Of a stretch of 64,000 bases of DNA, positions 14,901 through 26,400 are shown piece after piece. The DNA is from Lineus longissimus. Lineage: Eukaryota > Nemertea > Pilidiophora > Heteronemertea > Lineidae. Within the stretch, counting starts at the first letter, position 1. Each line of letters starts with the position of its first letter. The position numbers and the translations under genes were made by a program. The stretch spans positions 10,170,501-10,234,500 of the forward strand of contig NC_088309.1 of assembly GCF_910592395.1 (NCBI RefSeq), written 5' to 3'. The notes beneath the pieces are model-generated. The model saw nothing but the letters and a program-made list of their open reading frames with translations. It ran no database searches and was not told the origin of the DNA.

Positions 14901-17900
14901 AACAAGACTTCCAATCAGAGAAGATGTTTCAATTTCACACCAGACATAGGAAAATGACTCTGCACAATCTGCATTTTAATCTCAAAATCATTGCATCGAT
15001 CATCTTCATATCATGCTTTTTGCAATCAGATTTACAACTAAGGAGTTGAAAATTTTAGTCTGTTATCTACCCACCTCAATAGTTTTAACCTCAGGGTCTT
15101 TTATCTTGACAGGAGCCGCAACAACAGCAGGTTGGGGTACATTGCCTGCTTGTATCTGGACCAGGGTCTCTTGCTGAGTGCTGAGATTGGCAATCATACT
15201 TTCAACCTCGGCCAGCTGGGTGTAAAGCTCCTTCACAGCAGCTGGTCTGTAAAGGAAGACGAAAATATCGTAAGTTTATAACTTTTTTCAACAAAAGAGG
15301 TATGTTTCCTATCATATTGCAACAGTGAACACATCAAGAAAGAATTATGTCAAAAAGCTGAAAACTTCTGTAAAGAAATTCCCTCTGTTTCGAATATGGT
15401 TTAAGATTAACAAATCAAATTATGAATATTTGTACATTTTTTGGGATATTCCTCCATTTAAGAATTTTTAAAAAATAGTTACCTTTCCGCCTGAGTTGGT
15501 TCACGACCGTTCTCTGCTTGAAACTCATCCTTCCACTTCTGGATATCCTTCTCAATAGTGGCTTTCTCCTCCTCCATCGACTGCTTATCATTTTCAAGAC
15601 TTTTTGACTTCTCCTGAAAAAACAAACATACAAATTTTAAACCAAACGTTCCACAGAAAACACTTCAAAGTCTAGGATAAAAATACAGATACTGACCCGC
15701 TGAACATTCAACCACGCCTGTTATTGACATGATAGCGAAGGCTACTGTCCCTCAGGAAATATGAGTAATTCGAATTCTTTTCCATCTTCAGCCTACGAAT
15801 TATATCCCATAACACGCTTATAATCATCCATCTGTTTCCTGCACCAAAATGGCATTGAATTGCACTCTCAGAGAGTCTCAGTTTTACATGTACGTAGGAA
15901 ACAAGTCAGTTGTCACAATCTAATGCCTTTACTGGTCAGCTTACGAACCATGGTCAAGCTCTTTAACCAGTTAATTTACGAAATACAGCACACACTTCCA
16001 ATCATACTTGTCAGCTCTATCAAAATACAAAATTTTTGGGATTCAAGAGTTCTCACCTCAGCCTTGTCCTTGTCCATAGAAGTCGCAGCAACTGCCAGCA
16101 CGGCATACTGGGCACAGAGGGCATCATAAGAGGCCTTCATGTTGGCATACTCCAACATGTTGGTCTTGAGAGAGTCATACCGTGCCTGGTTCTGTGAGAG
16201 CTCCTGAAGAGGTAGACACAGGAATAAGTAGGAGTACACAACCAGATTCCCAATGCAGTTTACAAAGTTGAAAAAAGGTCAGTGTACTGGTATTACTGTT
16301 AAATGTATCAGACAAGTTACGCAGACTCCTCTGCAGTGAGTAATAAATGAGACAAGGAAACTTATATGTACGAAAGCAACCTGATACTGGCCTTTCAAAT
16401 GAGCGAATTCAATCAACATTGGAAAAACTACAGCAAAAACTGAACTGGATGAGTGAAACAAGAAACAAACAACAAAAACAGAAAGGCCACATTGAAATGC
16501 AAGGCCTTAAGAATCATTTCAAACGAATGTAATAAAAGCCCCCAATAGTATAGATATATCAACCAATTTGAGGAAATTTAAATTCACTCCATGTCATGTT
16601 ATGCGCAATCAAACCAACCAATCCAAACAAATATTCTTTGACAACAAAAGAGGGGAATACAAAGTATATGCTTCAACACCAAATAATCACAAACTACAAC
16701 TAACTCCACTAATGTAGCTACCTTTCTACTCAAACTGTTATCTCTGTTAGAATGCAAAGCTTTGGCTTGACTCAGCTCATCTTCATGGCTCTTACGAAGA
16801 GTTTGATATTTTAGAATTCTTTTCTTTGAAAGGGACACTACGCGTTGTAGAATATTGTACTCTGTTTCAGTATTTCGAGACTTCTCTTTAGAAAGATTAC
16901 TTTCTTTTTGCAAAAGGCAAGTCTCTTTTTGCAAATCTTTCAACTTCAATTCGTAGTTTAGAACCTGTTCGTTCAAGTCACTAACTTCTTTTTTCAATTC
17001 CTTACACGTGAGTTCATTCTTCAAAAGCTTTCGCTTCAAAATATCAGTCTCTTCTTGAGATGTTTTTAGTTTTATTTGCAATGATTTTTCTTTCTTTTCA
17101 TAATCAGAAATATCTCGTTGTTTCATATCAGAAATTTCTTGCCAAGCTTGTTCTCTCTTTTGGAGATTAGATATCTCCTCATCCAAAGCTTTACATTTTC
17201 TAAGACTATCACACAGTTCCTATCAGAGGGAAAAATACATTGAAGACAGGTTAGGCACTAAACACAGCTTTGACCGGCAAACATGGGTAAAATAAGAACA
17301 CATTGTTACAGAAGCTACCAGCTAGAATGGATAGAAAGATTAACAGATACAGGCAGATAAAAAATTATTAGTACAAGCTGTCTGTACTTGTAGACTTATG
17401 AAATAAGACAAACTCCAGTCAGCATCTTGTTCAAGTTAAAAGGACTTGGCATGTGTTCAGAACTAGGACCACGATGATGAATTGATGAAAGTGTCACAGC
17501 TAAGACATTCAGGGTAGATGAAGCTTGGTCAGTAAAAGCAAGAAGTATACATTCCAATAACATGGAACAAATGGAAAGCAAAAAGATCATACCATATTAG
17601 CCATGTTCAGTTCCCCCTGTACTTTATTCCTCTCGTCAACCAGTTCCTTACGGTCACTCATCCACTCATCACGCTCATCCGTCATCTTCATCCTGTCCTC
17701 CTTCATTCCGTCCCGTTCGTTCTCCAAGTCCTCCTGTTGCTCCGGTGAGATCCCGCCAAAGACCACCGGCTCGTCAGGTTCATCTTGACGCCGCGCCACA
17801 CTGGAGCCGATGACGACTGCAGAGACGAGGTGGCCCAGGTTGTGCTCCTCAAGAAGATCGCGGAGTTGCTTGTTTTCGTTCCTTTCTCTTTCAAGCTTGT

Positions 17901-20900
17901 CCTTCAGTTTCTGTGCATCTTTTTGTGCTGAAGAAGAGTAGAAATGTTACTTAATATATCTTTTTTGAGAGATATTTGTTTAATTTGGCTATTCATTTTC
18001 AGCATTTACTCTTATACTGTGGGCCCGATTATTCTTGATCAGACATTCTGTCACCAGCTAAAACATCAGCAAATCAGTATCCAGAGAAAGTCAGTCACAG
18101 ACACTACCACTCTTGAAAGTAGTAAATGTCCACAAGGTCCAAACAACATGGTTTAATTGAAACAGGGAGGGGGTTCACCAGACAGAGGTGTCCACTTGAG
18201 TGTGTTCCACCTTGATTTCAGATAATGATAACATTTCAAAGAGAAAGCACTTTCAGACTTACCGGAGGAGAGTTGGCTACTCTTGTCATCCAGGGTGTGA
18301 ACGAGACCTGCGCTCGTTCGGCCCGTCTCCTTCTCATACTCGTCATAATCAGACTTGGTCTTCTTCAAAAGTTCTTTCTTTTCCTGGAGAAGTTTCTTGT
18401 TTCTCATACTCAGGGCCTGCAAGGGGAAGGGACACTGGTCGACTACGCAAGAAAGGGCATGGATATTCAAGTTGAAGTAGTACCCGACTAATTGGTGGCC
18501 TTAGCATGAACCTGTCTGCAGACTTGTCATCTTTCACACCACAGTAGTAGTTTCCATCACAATGGTGGAAATTATCTTATATTTTTGAAGGTGCTTCTAA
18601 CAGAAGAGAAATTATCAAAAATTTGCATGGTAACTGTGTCTCTGTAATGTGGGGGTCTATTGTTCCCTGCCATTATTTTGAAACTGAAAACGACTTACAT
18701 AATTGAAAACAAAACCAACCAGATCTCTCACACTTACCATCAATGTTTCCTCCCAGTACTGTTGTTTCTGATTGACCTCCTGCCTGTGAACATCAATCAC
18801 ATCTCGGAACGTCTTCACTTTAGTTGAATACTGGCCTCTCAGGTTCAACACAAAGCTGTTGAATTGATTCTGCAAGACAATCAACACAAGTTATCTCTAG
18901 GAATTCAGTCGGGCACAAATGAAAGTGATCAAATTCACCACAACAGAGGTCGTTACGACGCTATTTACAATCTTATGATGTCACACGACATGAATTGCGG
19001 CCTCCATGGACCAGTGCTGTTTTCTTAAGTGGGAATGGGCAGCCAAACATAGAAGAACCCATAGGAGCTCTCAATACAGGGTGTGAATGAGACCAGTGCT
19101 GGTTTGGCCTGTCTCTTTCTCAACATAATCAGACCTGATTTTCTTCAAAAGTTCTTCCTTTCCTGGAGAAGTCTCTCAATATCCCTGAAGACTGTTTACT
19201 TACCTGTGTTTCTTTCTCAATACCCCTAAAGTTTCCTTCAATCTCTGTGACAATGGACACATGCTTCAGCTTCATGTTCTTCATGTCATCCATGATCTTC
19301 GCGATGGCACTCCTCGCAAACAGATACGGAACATAGGCATGCTTCTCTCCCTGAATCTCTGGAGGTGAAAGGGTAGCTTGGGAGATGCTACGTTGATCTG
19401 GAAGAGAGACAAACAAAGATAATTTCAAAGCTGCACAGCATTATAAAGAACGGTTAACCGTTCAGTACTGGCCAATCTATTTTTCACTCCAAATCAACTC
19501 TAAACACACCCTATTGTTCATCAATTATAAAATCAACTTACTTCCTTCGCCAGGTTTTAAAGCCACAATCTGCGTTGATGAACCAGATGATTTGGTTGCC
19601 GCAAACATGCCAGGTTTGCCTGAAAATAAAGACAATACTGCAAGTGAAAACTGTTTGAATCCTGAGTTACGGGAAGTAGAGGTACGAGGCATCCCTACTT
19701 GATATGTATATGATATTTTGAGTACATGTACATGAAATGCAATTAATTCATGAACACAAAACATTTGTAGCACTTAATCAGTCACGTTTGTTTGAGTTTT
19801 TATACACATCATGCCTACCTGTATTCTTCCGTTGCCCAGATGCTGAAGTTATACTTTCAGAATCGGTCCATGCCTCTGAAAAATCACAAAAACATACTAT
19901 ATTTTCATCAAAGAGGATTTTTAAAACGAATCACTACACACTTTTCAGAAGTTGTACGTATCAGTAAGACTACCACTGCCTAGAGATATGGTGCAGATCG
20001 GAAGGGGATAAACCTGAACCACAGCAATTCTATTTTCATATCTGACTGTCTCTGATCGCATCAAATTCTGAAAAGGAATGCAAGAATGAGTAAGACAGGC
20101 CTACACTCAACAAAGCAGATCGCATGACCAGAACCCACCTTTTGATCTTAACGAGATAGCACTACCCTGCCCCGATGATTGCTTTACGGTAGATCCAACA
20201 GTACTCGCACCTCCTTCCACTGGCACAACACTATTTTTCTTCAGTTTTGCAGGCCCAGGACTAACAGACCTCTCACTGCTCTGGTAAGACTCTGCTGGCA
20301 TTGAATCCTTTTTCTTGATGGACGGATACTGAAACGAAATTTGAGACTCGTTTAACAAGGACAGTAAACTTTCAGGAGATGACAACAAGTAGAGAGTCTG
20401 ATTTTTTTACCCGGATCTGTTCTCAATTCCATGACCAACTGACCATCAAGCAAACATCTGAACCTACCCTCTTTGCATTGTCTGACCTGTCCTGTTCAGA
20501 TGCCTCTTTCACAGAAATCAGACTACCAGTGGAAGCATTTGGATTGTGGGCATAGCCAGTGTTCTCGATGCCCTCTTCAATCAAGACTGAAAGAGTGAAA
20601 AATTATTTGAAAACATCATTAACAACGGATTAAAACAAACTGGATCTACAAATGATTGGAAGTGATTGAGGAAATTCATTGTATGTCTCAAAATGTTAAG
20701 CGTTTTTGGACAATCATCCAAAATCTACTTTGAATCCTGAACTTAACTCTACTGAGATAGCCCCAAAGCTACCCTTTTCATGAAACCTGAACTTAACTCT
20801 ACTGAGATAGCCCCACACCTACCCTTTTCATGAAACCTGAACTTAACTCTACTGAGATAGCCCCACACCTACCCTTTTCATCATCCTGTTTCTCTGGAAG

Positions 20901-20972
20901 CACGCTTGATGATGGAAGTGGTTTCAATTTCGGTGCCTTCTTCTTCTTCTTGATAATTTCACGACTCGCCAT
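1406..20972 (-). CDS. Kinesin-C / KCBP-like C-terminal motor kinesin (kinesin-14), 36 coding exons
   Basis: Predicted minus-end-directed microtubule motor. Coding exons in transcript order (high to low): 20873-20972, 20468-20586, 20139-20328, 19819-19875, 19542-19619, 19204-19397, 18738-18869, 18263-18416, 17593-17927, 16722-17219, 16057-16203, 15483-15613, 15075-15246, 14504-14671, 14073-14114, 13179-13310, 12708-12856, 12020-12251, 11617-11700, 11003-11227, 10577-10819, 9923-10078, 9356-9397, 8721-9053, 7298-7447, 6508-6627, 5886-6158, 5532-5666, 5106-5269, 4572-4665, 3413-3548, 2982-3073, 2572-2640, 2044-2246, 1616-1694, 1406-1456. They total 5,679 nt with every GT/AG junction in phase: 1,892 aa. 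Residues 1-33 include a Lys run (IIKKKKK). Residues ~160-1530 are mostly charged coiled coil. The motor starts near 1534 ([12 protein letters not shown]), with P-loop GQTGSGKT 1615-1622, switch I NAESSRSH 1731-1738 and switch II DLAGSE 1764-1769. The tail after the motor resembles the KCBP calmodulin-binding region. No MyTH4/FERM domain is evident, unlike plant KCBP. Individual exon ends could be off by a few bases. Confidence 0.9.
1740..1990 (+). mobile_element. RTE-like LINE 3'-end relic in a kinesin intron
   Basis: The plus strand of this intron reads a decayed reverse-transcriptase C-terminus ([11 protein letters not shown]..., then ...EAKAFSK, stop) followed by a short AGTAAGTAAGT tail. 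RTE-clade LINEs commonly end with such a tryptophan/histidine-rich stretch, a GFSK-like end and AGTA-type repeats. The opposite orientation to the host gene and lack of upstream RT motifs indicate a truncated dead copy. Clade assignment is inference. Confidence 0.5.
6824..7150 (-). mobile_element. CR1/L2-type LINE 3' end in a kinesin intron
   Basis: On the minus strand about 80 codons are open, with the motifs [18 protein letters not shown] and [19 protein letters not shown]. These are the hallmark of the extreme C-terminus of CR1/L2/Jockey-like endonuclease-reverse transcriptases. After the stop come a GC hairpin (GGGCGC arms near 6858-6894) and an ATTAC tandem tail (6824-6839), typical of CR1/L2 3' ends. 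It is 5'-truncated, in the same orientation as the kinesin transcript, and lies between the exons at 6508-6627 and 7298-7447. Confidence 0.8.
7897..8490. repeat. 71-bp intronic minisatellite, about 8.4 copies
   Basis: Repeat starts fall at 7897, 7968, 8039, 8110, 8181, 8252, 8323, 8394 and 8465, exactly 71 bp apart. The unit begins CCAACACCAAGCAAAATAC and ends TTTCATATCATTCCAAA. Copies differ by a few substitutions (CTGCTG versus CTGCAG, AATAATCGG versus AACAATCGG). It lies in the kinesin intron between exons 8721-9053 and 7298-7447. No function is visible. Confidence 0.95.
11278..11566. repeat. 32-bp intronic minisatellite derived from a TA-flanked MITE
   Basis: The motif TCCTGACAAATACTGTCCTC recurs at 11338, 11370, 11402, 11434, 11466, 11498 and 11530, a strict 32-bp period. 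The sequence just before it (CAGAACCTCTCC...CCTTAATAGAGAGGTATCC) resembles the terminal region of the MITE family at 53947-54126 and 58434-58615. The array therefore looks like an internal expansion of one MITE end. Confidence 0.9.
13699..13927. mobile_element. Inverted-repeat MITE in a kinesin intron
   Basis: Ends are perfect inverted copies: CTATTTGGCAAGCC at 13700-13713 and GGCTTGCCAAATAG at 13914-13927. The interior repeats the TTTGG(C)AAGCCG theme in both orientations, giving a highly self-complementary element of about 230 bp. No coding capacity. The superfamily is not recognised. Confidence 0.7.
19079..19176 (-). pseudogene. Relic duplicate of kinesin exon 8 inside an intron
   Basis: This stretch matches, imperfectly, the exon at 18263-18416. 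Both carry the succession GGGTGTGAA.GAGACC, then CCCGTCTC/CCTGTCTC, then CATAATCAGAC and TTCTTCAAAAGTTCTT, then CCTGGAGAAG. The copy has small deletions that break the reading frame, and it lies in the intron between exons 18738-18869 and 19204-19397, upstream of the source exon in the transcript. It looks like a decayed tandem exon duplication. Confidence 0.7.
20731..20884. repeat. 50-bp tandem repeat covering the exon 1 splice donor
   Basis: Three copies of a 50-bp unit (CCTGAACTTAACTCTACTGA at 20736, 20786 and 20836). Each copy ends in ACCCTTTTCAT, which on the minus strand is the end of kinesin coding exon 1 plus its donor (ATGAAAAG followed by G and GTAGG). The genuine donor is the copy beside 20873; the other two are downstream in the intron. 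Confidence 0.9.
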
Positions 20973-21036
20973 AGTTACACTTCACAGAAGAATTCCCGCC
21001 AGCAGGAATGTCACAATTTGAAATACACAACTTATT
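20973..21036 (-). other. Kinesin 5' untranslated exon segment
   Basis: The chosen kinesin ATG is at 20970-20972. Upstream sequence on the minus strand runs to a good acceptor (a T-rich tract then TTTCAG, ending at 21037-21039), so the start codon appears to sit in the second exon with 64 nt of leader before it. The first non-coding exon was not located. Confidence 0.5.
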
Positions 21037-21039
21037 CTG

Positions 21040-23030
21040 AAATATAAACAAGGCACTCATAGAGGAAAGAATGGAAACAAGATTTCCTCAAACATTAAAA
21101 TCTGTGTTAGAATCTGAAAAAGCGTGACCAAGAACAAGACACTTGAACCAAAATACTGACAGCTTTTCTGCTTTCTTGCATGCAATGCCATTTCCTCAGA
21201 AATTTCTTAGGATGAATAAAACTCTGGCAACTGCCTTGCCTCGGCTCAGGTTTGTAAAGGAAGAGATAGACCTGGAAGTGGAAAGTAGGCCTATGCCAAC
21301 AAGGGCTACTGTCTGTAATGTAACTTCTTTGATTCAATAATCAATGGGAATGAACGATAGACCACATTTAGAAGTCGGCCAGCGGGTAATGACAAATGCG
21401 CAATGAAAAAGTAGGGCCTATACTATACATGGAGGTTCCTGCACGACATGAATCATGTCATGAAATGATGCACACCGAGGAGAGTGTCTCACAGTTACGC
21501 ATTCCATTTGTACGTAGTCACTTAAGATCACGATGCATACAAAAATGTTTGTTATTACCCACTGACCGACTTTCGAATACGGTCTACTTAAACGCTAAGT
21601 GGGCGACCCACACATACACAGTCAGCATGTTTGTCAAGCTGTCTGTTAGTAGTGTAGTGGTGTACATGTATGTGTACTGTTATTGTGTAGGCCTAGTGCA
21701 GCCTTGAGCCTATGGCTTTGCCTGTCAAACAGTCATCTCTGACAGTAAAACATATACATTTCAAAAGCTGAACAGGTCGTTTATGATGATGCCAGGGGAT
21801 TCAAAATTGACAGAAATGAGTCTTAAGTATTTGAGCTATAACTCTGAGCTGAGAAATATGATAGTTGTTGCCTGTAGGCACTTTATTTCATACTTTTTAG
21901 CACCACTGCAACTTCCATAGCATCTTGGCAGCCATTTGTAAACAATTCTGTTCCTCGCATATTTTGATGACGTAGTACACTAATTGCGTAATTGGATGGG
22001 CGTGTCCAAAGTTTTGCGTCACTCAATTTCTAGCCAATCACATACGAATTATTTGTTATTGTTTACAAAGGTCCACGTGCTAAATCTGCAGCCAGGACTG
22101 TCACTGTCACTGTCACTGTCAGTAGAGCAGTATCACCTATGACAATGGAGACCTATGGATTTCTTTCCTCGAACGATTCCAGCATTCCAGTAACCTTGAT
22201 CAGCCGTTCTATGGAGGAATGCCGCTCTGTATTACGCTCCAGTGGTGTGACACTCCAGTGGCTTGACTACTTGAGAATGTCCGCCTCGGCCTGAATTTGG
22301 GTAATGCCCGGTAATGGTATGGGTGTAGAGCAAAGGGATTGGCGACTTGGCTTGATGGTAATTGGTAATTGGTTTGCCAGAGACACCGGGATAGACATCC
22401 ACATAACGAAGTCACAAATGGGACACAAGAGCCTTTCCCCAATGTCTATTGCCAATGATGTCTCATCATCATCATGTCCTATGTGATATTTGAACCTCTC
22501 TAATAATTTCACCGTGTGACTGCCAACTCTTGACCTCAATGCATAGGTTCAAGACATTGTTCATTTGTAATTTGAGCAGCATTCCAATGAATTCATGGTC
22601 TCAATGCTCCCCATTAACCAAGGAGACAATATCACAATCAGGCTCAGGATACCTCTTTCATGGAGACAAATGTCCCAACCATCACTAACAAAATTTACCC
22701 ACTAAACTTGTTAACTACGGTGCCTTTAAAACCATTGAAAGGTTTGACAACAGTAAAGGCAACAATCGTGTTGCTTGTGGACCCAGCTAAACCACAAGCT
22801 GAGGACCAATGGAGTTGTCAGATCAAGTTGTCCAGTCAACAGAAAAAAAGAATGACCAATCTTTCAGAATGATTGGACTGAAGAGAATGGACCAATCTTC
22901 GTGCGAATCTGACAACAAAGATGTCTTGCAGGAATGTTTGGGTATCACAATGAATTCAGGCAATGCAAAGTTACATCAAGTCCATTTCAAGACACAAATT
23001 GGAAAACAAAAGTGTTCTTCATAAAACGTA
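21040..23030. other. Intergenic spacer between the kinesin and LRRC28 genes
   Basis: No gene recognised. At 21940-22080 there are promoter-like motifs: a CCAAT box near 22033 (AGCCAATCAC), an inverted CCAAT near 21991, and TGACGTAG near 21967. These could serve the kinesin gene, which reads leftward from here; this is weak evidence. A (ACTGTC)n microsatellite lies at about 22097-22120. ORFs of 60-100 codons in this spacer have no recognisable domain. Confidence 0.35.
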
Positions 23031-23036
23031 TTTATT
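23031..23036 (-). terminator. Polyadenylation signal of LRRC28
   Basis: AATAAA on the minus strand, 375 bases beyond the LRRC28 stop codon at 23411. It is the first canonical signal seen downstream of the stop, so the transcript probably ends around 23010. Confidence 0.5.
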
Positions 23037-23410
23037 TACATACATTTACAACATGAATAAGTCAACAATGTCCCTTTTTGATCAACTCTAATTAGTGTCA
23101 AGTATCTTTGGAACATCATTAAACACCCTTGCTTTCAAATTAATTCAAAAAATTCCACATAAAAATCATGTCAAAAGACTAGCAGTAGAGATACTTCAAA
23201 TCTGTTTCACATTCTCCACGCTACCATCTCCATTGGTAGGCGATCCCAAGGGCATATTACCACAGTATAAGTAGACAAGCACATATTTATATGTGTTGAC
23301 CTATACCCACTTCATTCAATTAAACACCTAGCTGCCAACGCTAAACACTAGTTATCAATGAGGACAAAACTGATGGCCAACAAAACGATTTAGAGACTGC
23401 ATCTTGATTA

Positions 23411-26400
23411 TCATCCCAATGGTACAATTCCCATAAACAGATCTGAAGCATCTGGATAAACCAGTGGTAATTTCACACGCATTGTTGCCAGCTTGACACA
23501 GTTCATCGAGCAGCACACGGCAAGTCTGTACAGTTTATACACTTTGAGTTGGCCCTCGAAAATGACTGGAAAAGCCATACTGAAAATGGGAGTACTACAA
23601 CTGATACACGAAGCTACAGGGGCATCTATCAGGCTGGAAAGCTCACGAGGAAGGTCTGTTGGTTGTAGTCCTGAAATGTACAAGAAGAATTTAATTTCAA
23701 GTTGTCAATTGCATAAGAAAATTATAGTTCGCTCCAAAAAAGAGTGATGCTTATAATCACCTCATAGGTGCTTTGGAAACCAGGGCAAATGCCAGCAACC
23801 ACAGCTCTCTGTATCATCATTGCAGTCTTCATCTTTTTAACCTATTCTTAATTGCACCATTGGTATCCATTAACATAAATACCAGTCCAACTGAGGCAAT
23901 AGGTAAGGAACTCTGCTCAGGATGAAGCTCTGAAGTTGGTGTCTAACTGAGGCAAGAGGTAAGGAACTCTGCTCAAGATGAAGCCCATGTAACTTGATGT
24001 ATGATATGATTTAGCGGTGACCTAATTAAATAAGAATGATTGAGTGATCACAGTATACTTACTTGATCTGTGATATTTAAACACTGTTCTAAGTGAGAGT
24101 TCCATCAACGTGGCCATTGACTGGTTGTTACTGTTGCCAAGTTTTCTCAGTTCTTTTGGAAGGCAGATTACTTTATCACTCATTTCCTCCTTGACAGTGA
24201 TGTGGAGGACATGGGCAAGATCTGCATCAGAGGGATTCTGAAGACCACAGCTGAAATAATAAACACATGTCATGAAGCCAATATCATTTAAAGTCCACAA
24301 TTCCTAAATCACCCAACCTTTTCTCACAGCCAATGCCATCCGGTCAAATTTGGGGATCATTTTGACAAATTAACTGTCAGACAACTGAATTTTCTTTTTT
24401 GGCATTTTTTACCTTTGAGATGTTCCCTATTGCATTCTCACCTGTTAAATCCTAGCTGTTTCGTCATGATACTGACTGGCACAGTGTGGAGATAGGGGTT
24501 ATTGTCAACATAAACACTCTTGAGAGACGGCATGTAACCAACATCTGTAACAAAGGATGACAGAAAGTAATGAGAATTCTCATATGTGCTTTTTCTCTAG
24601 GTGCAGCACCCAGACAAATCATTTTTCCATTTTAGCAGCCTGAAAAAAGAACCTGAACAGATTCATGGAGTTGGTAATGGTTTTACTCCTGCCAACCTGG
24701 ACAGAACTACCGGTAAAATGAACCTCTCAAGAATGTTCACAAGAAGAGGCACACTTGAAAAGCTCTAGTTAGCAGAGAAGTATAGGCATGGGAGTGCTGT
24801 GAGCCTGAAACTTACTTTCCATATCTGAAATTACAGGTTCTAATGAAGTTAATTCATTAGCAGATTCTGACCAAAAGGACTGTAAGGCTAAAGCCGTAGG
24901 TCTCTTAGGCCTGGAAATAGAACCTACCTAAAGGAATGCACAGCAGTATATTCCCTGCCACAGAGAGTTCTTCCAACACTTTAAGCTGGACGAGCTGCCT
25001 GGGAATCCACGCCAGATGATTCTTGTCCAGGAGTAAATGCTTTAAGTTGGAACATCGGTTAATCTCGGCTGGTATATACTGTAGATTATTGTTTGTTAGA
25101 GCTAGCACCTCAAGGTTAATAAGTTGACCTATTTCTGTAAAGAAAGGATCAGAGTTTTGATGGAACATTTTGAAAACGACAGCTAAGGCATGGCAGCTTT
25201 ATATGGGGCCTCAAGAATCAATGGGTACTGTTCTGGGAATAATTATAAATTATTGTAAACCCCTTTATTTTATCGGCTCAATATGTTTGCAAAAACATTC
25301 ATTTCAGATTTTGCCGCTATTTATTTCCGTGAATGGATAAATTTTCAAGATAAAACTGTTACGTTGAACACATTCACTCCCCTGTAGTTTGCGTTGGTAC
25401 TCCCTCTGGAAAAAATGTTAGACTTGCAAAAATAAAAGGTGTTGCAGTAAAACTATCACTCTGGGTCCGTTTCAAGTATAATAATTTTATCCTAGGATGT
25501 GCAATGTGAGATGGGAGTAGACAGAGGCAGGTACACAGGTTGAGTCATCTTCCAAATGTCAGTTTTCTCACACACATTGACCAGACACCGGGTAGAAGTG
25601 ATTAGCCATAAATGGACACCTACTAGCAGCTACAGCGATGCACCCTCTATCAATAACTGCATCTGTCAAGTCAGATCTGATTACTAACCTGGTGGAATGG
25701 TCTGAAGCTGGTTGTTACAAATGCGGAGTTTTGTTAGCGATGTCAGTTGGCCAATACAAGGCGGGAGTGTCAATACGTGATTGGAACTGATGTCCAAAGA
25801 CTGTAGACATGGCAGGTTCACCACAACTGAAATTACATGTATAACAAAGCAAACATGTAGGCAAATAGGACATAGCTACTTGTCGGTGTGCCAACATCTT
25901 CTATTACAATTAGTCTTTAATTCAAAACTTTTATTATCTATGATTTTAAAACTTTATTTCAAACATCTATGACTTTTGTACAAGAAACTTTCGTTATGAA
26001 TTAATACACAAACTTATCTACATACCATCAGGAAAAGTTCCAAGGTGATTAGAATCAAGGTACCTGAAATAGAATAATGATATATTTACAGCAGACCGAT
26101 GGATATGGCAACAACTTTCAGAGGGGGGGATATCCTCAGGTTGATTCTGAGGTTTGAACAGATCCAAGAACTACGAGAATGAAGCAGGTAACCATATCAT
26201 AGTCAGAGCCCACTTTCAAATTAAGCATCCTCAGTCACCATATCAGTCATTTGACATTTAGTTGGTAGGTTTTGCAACCCAGAGTTTTGGTTGCACTCAA
26301 AAGTGAGTTTGAAATAAATGTTAACTTACAATTCTATGAGATTCTTTAGGTTGCACATATTTATTGGCTGAAAGAGAAATTTTATTTTATAATTCATTCA

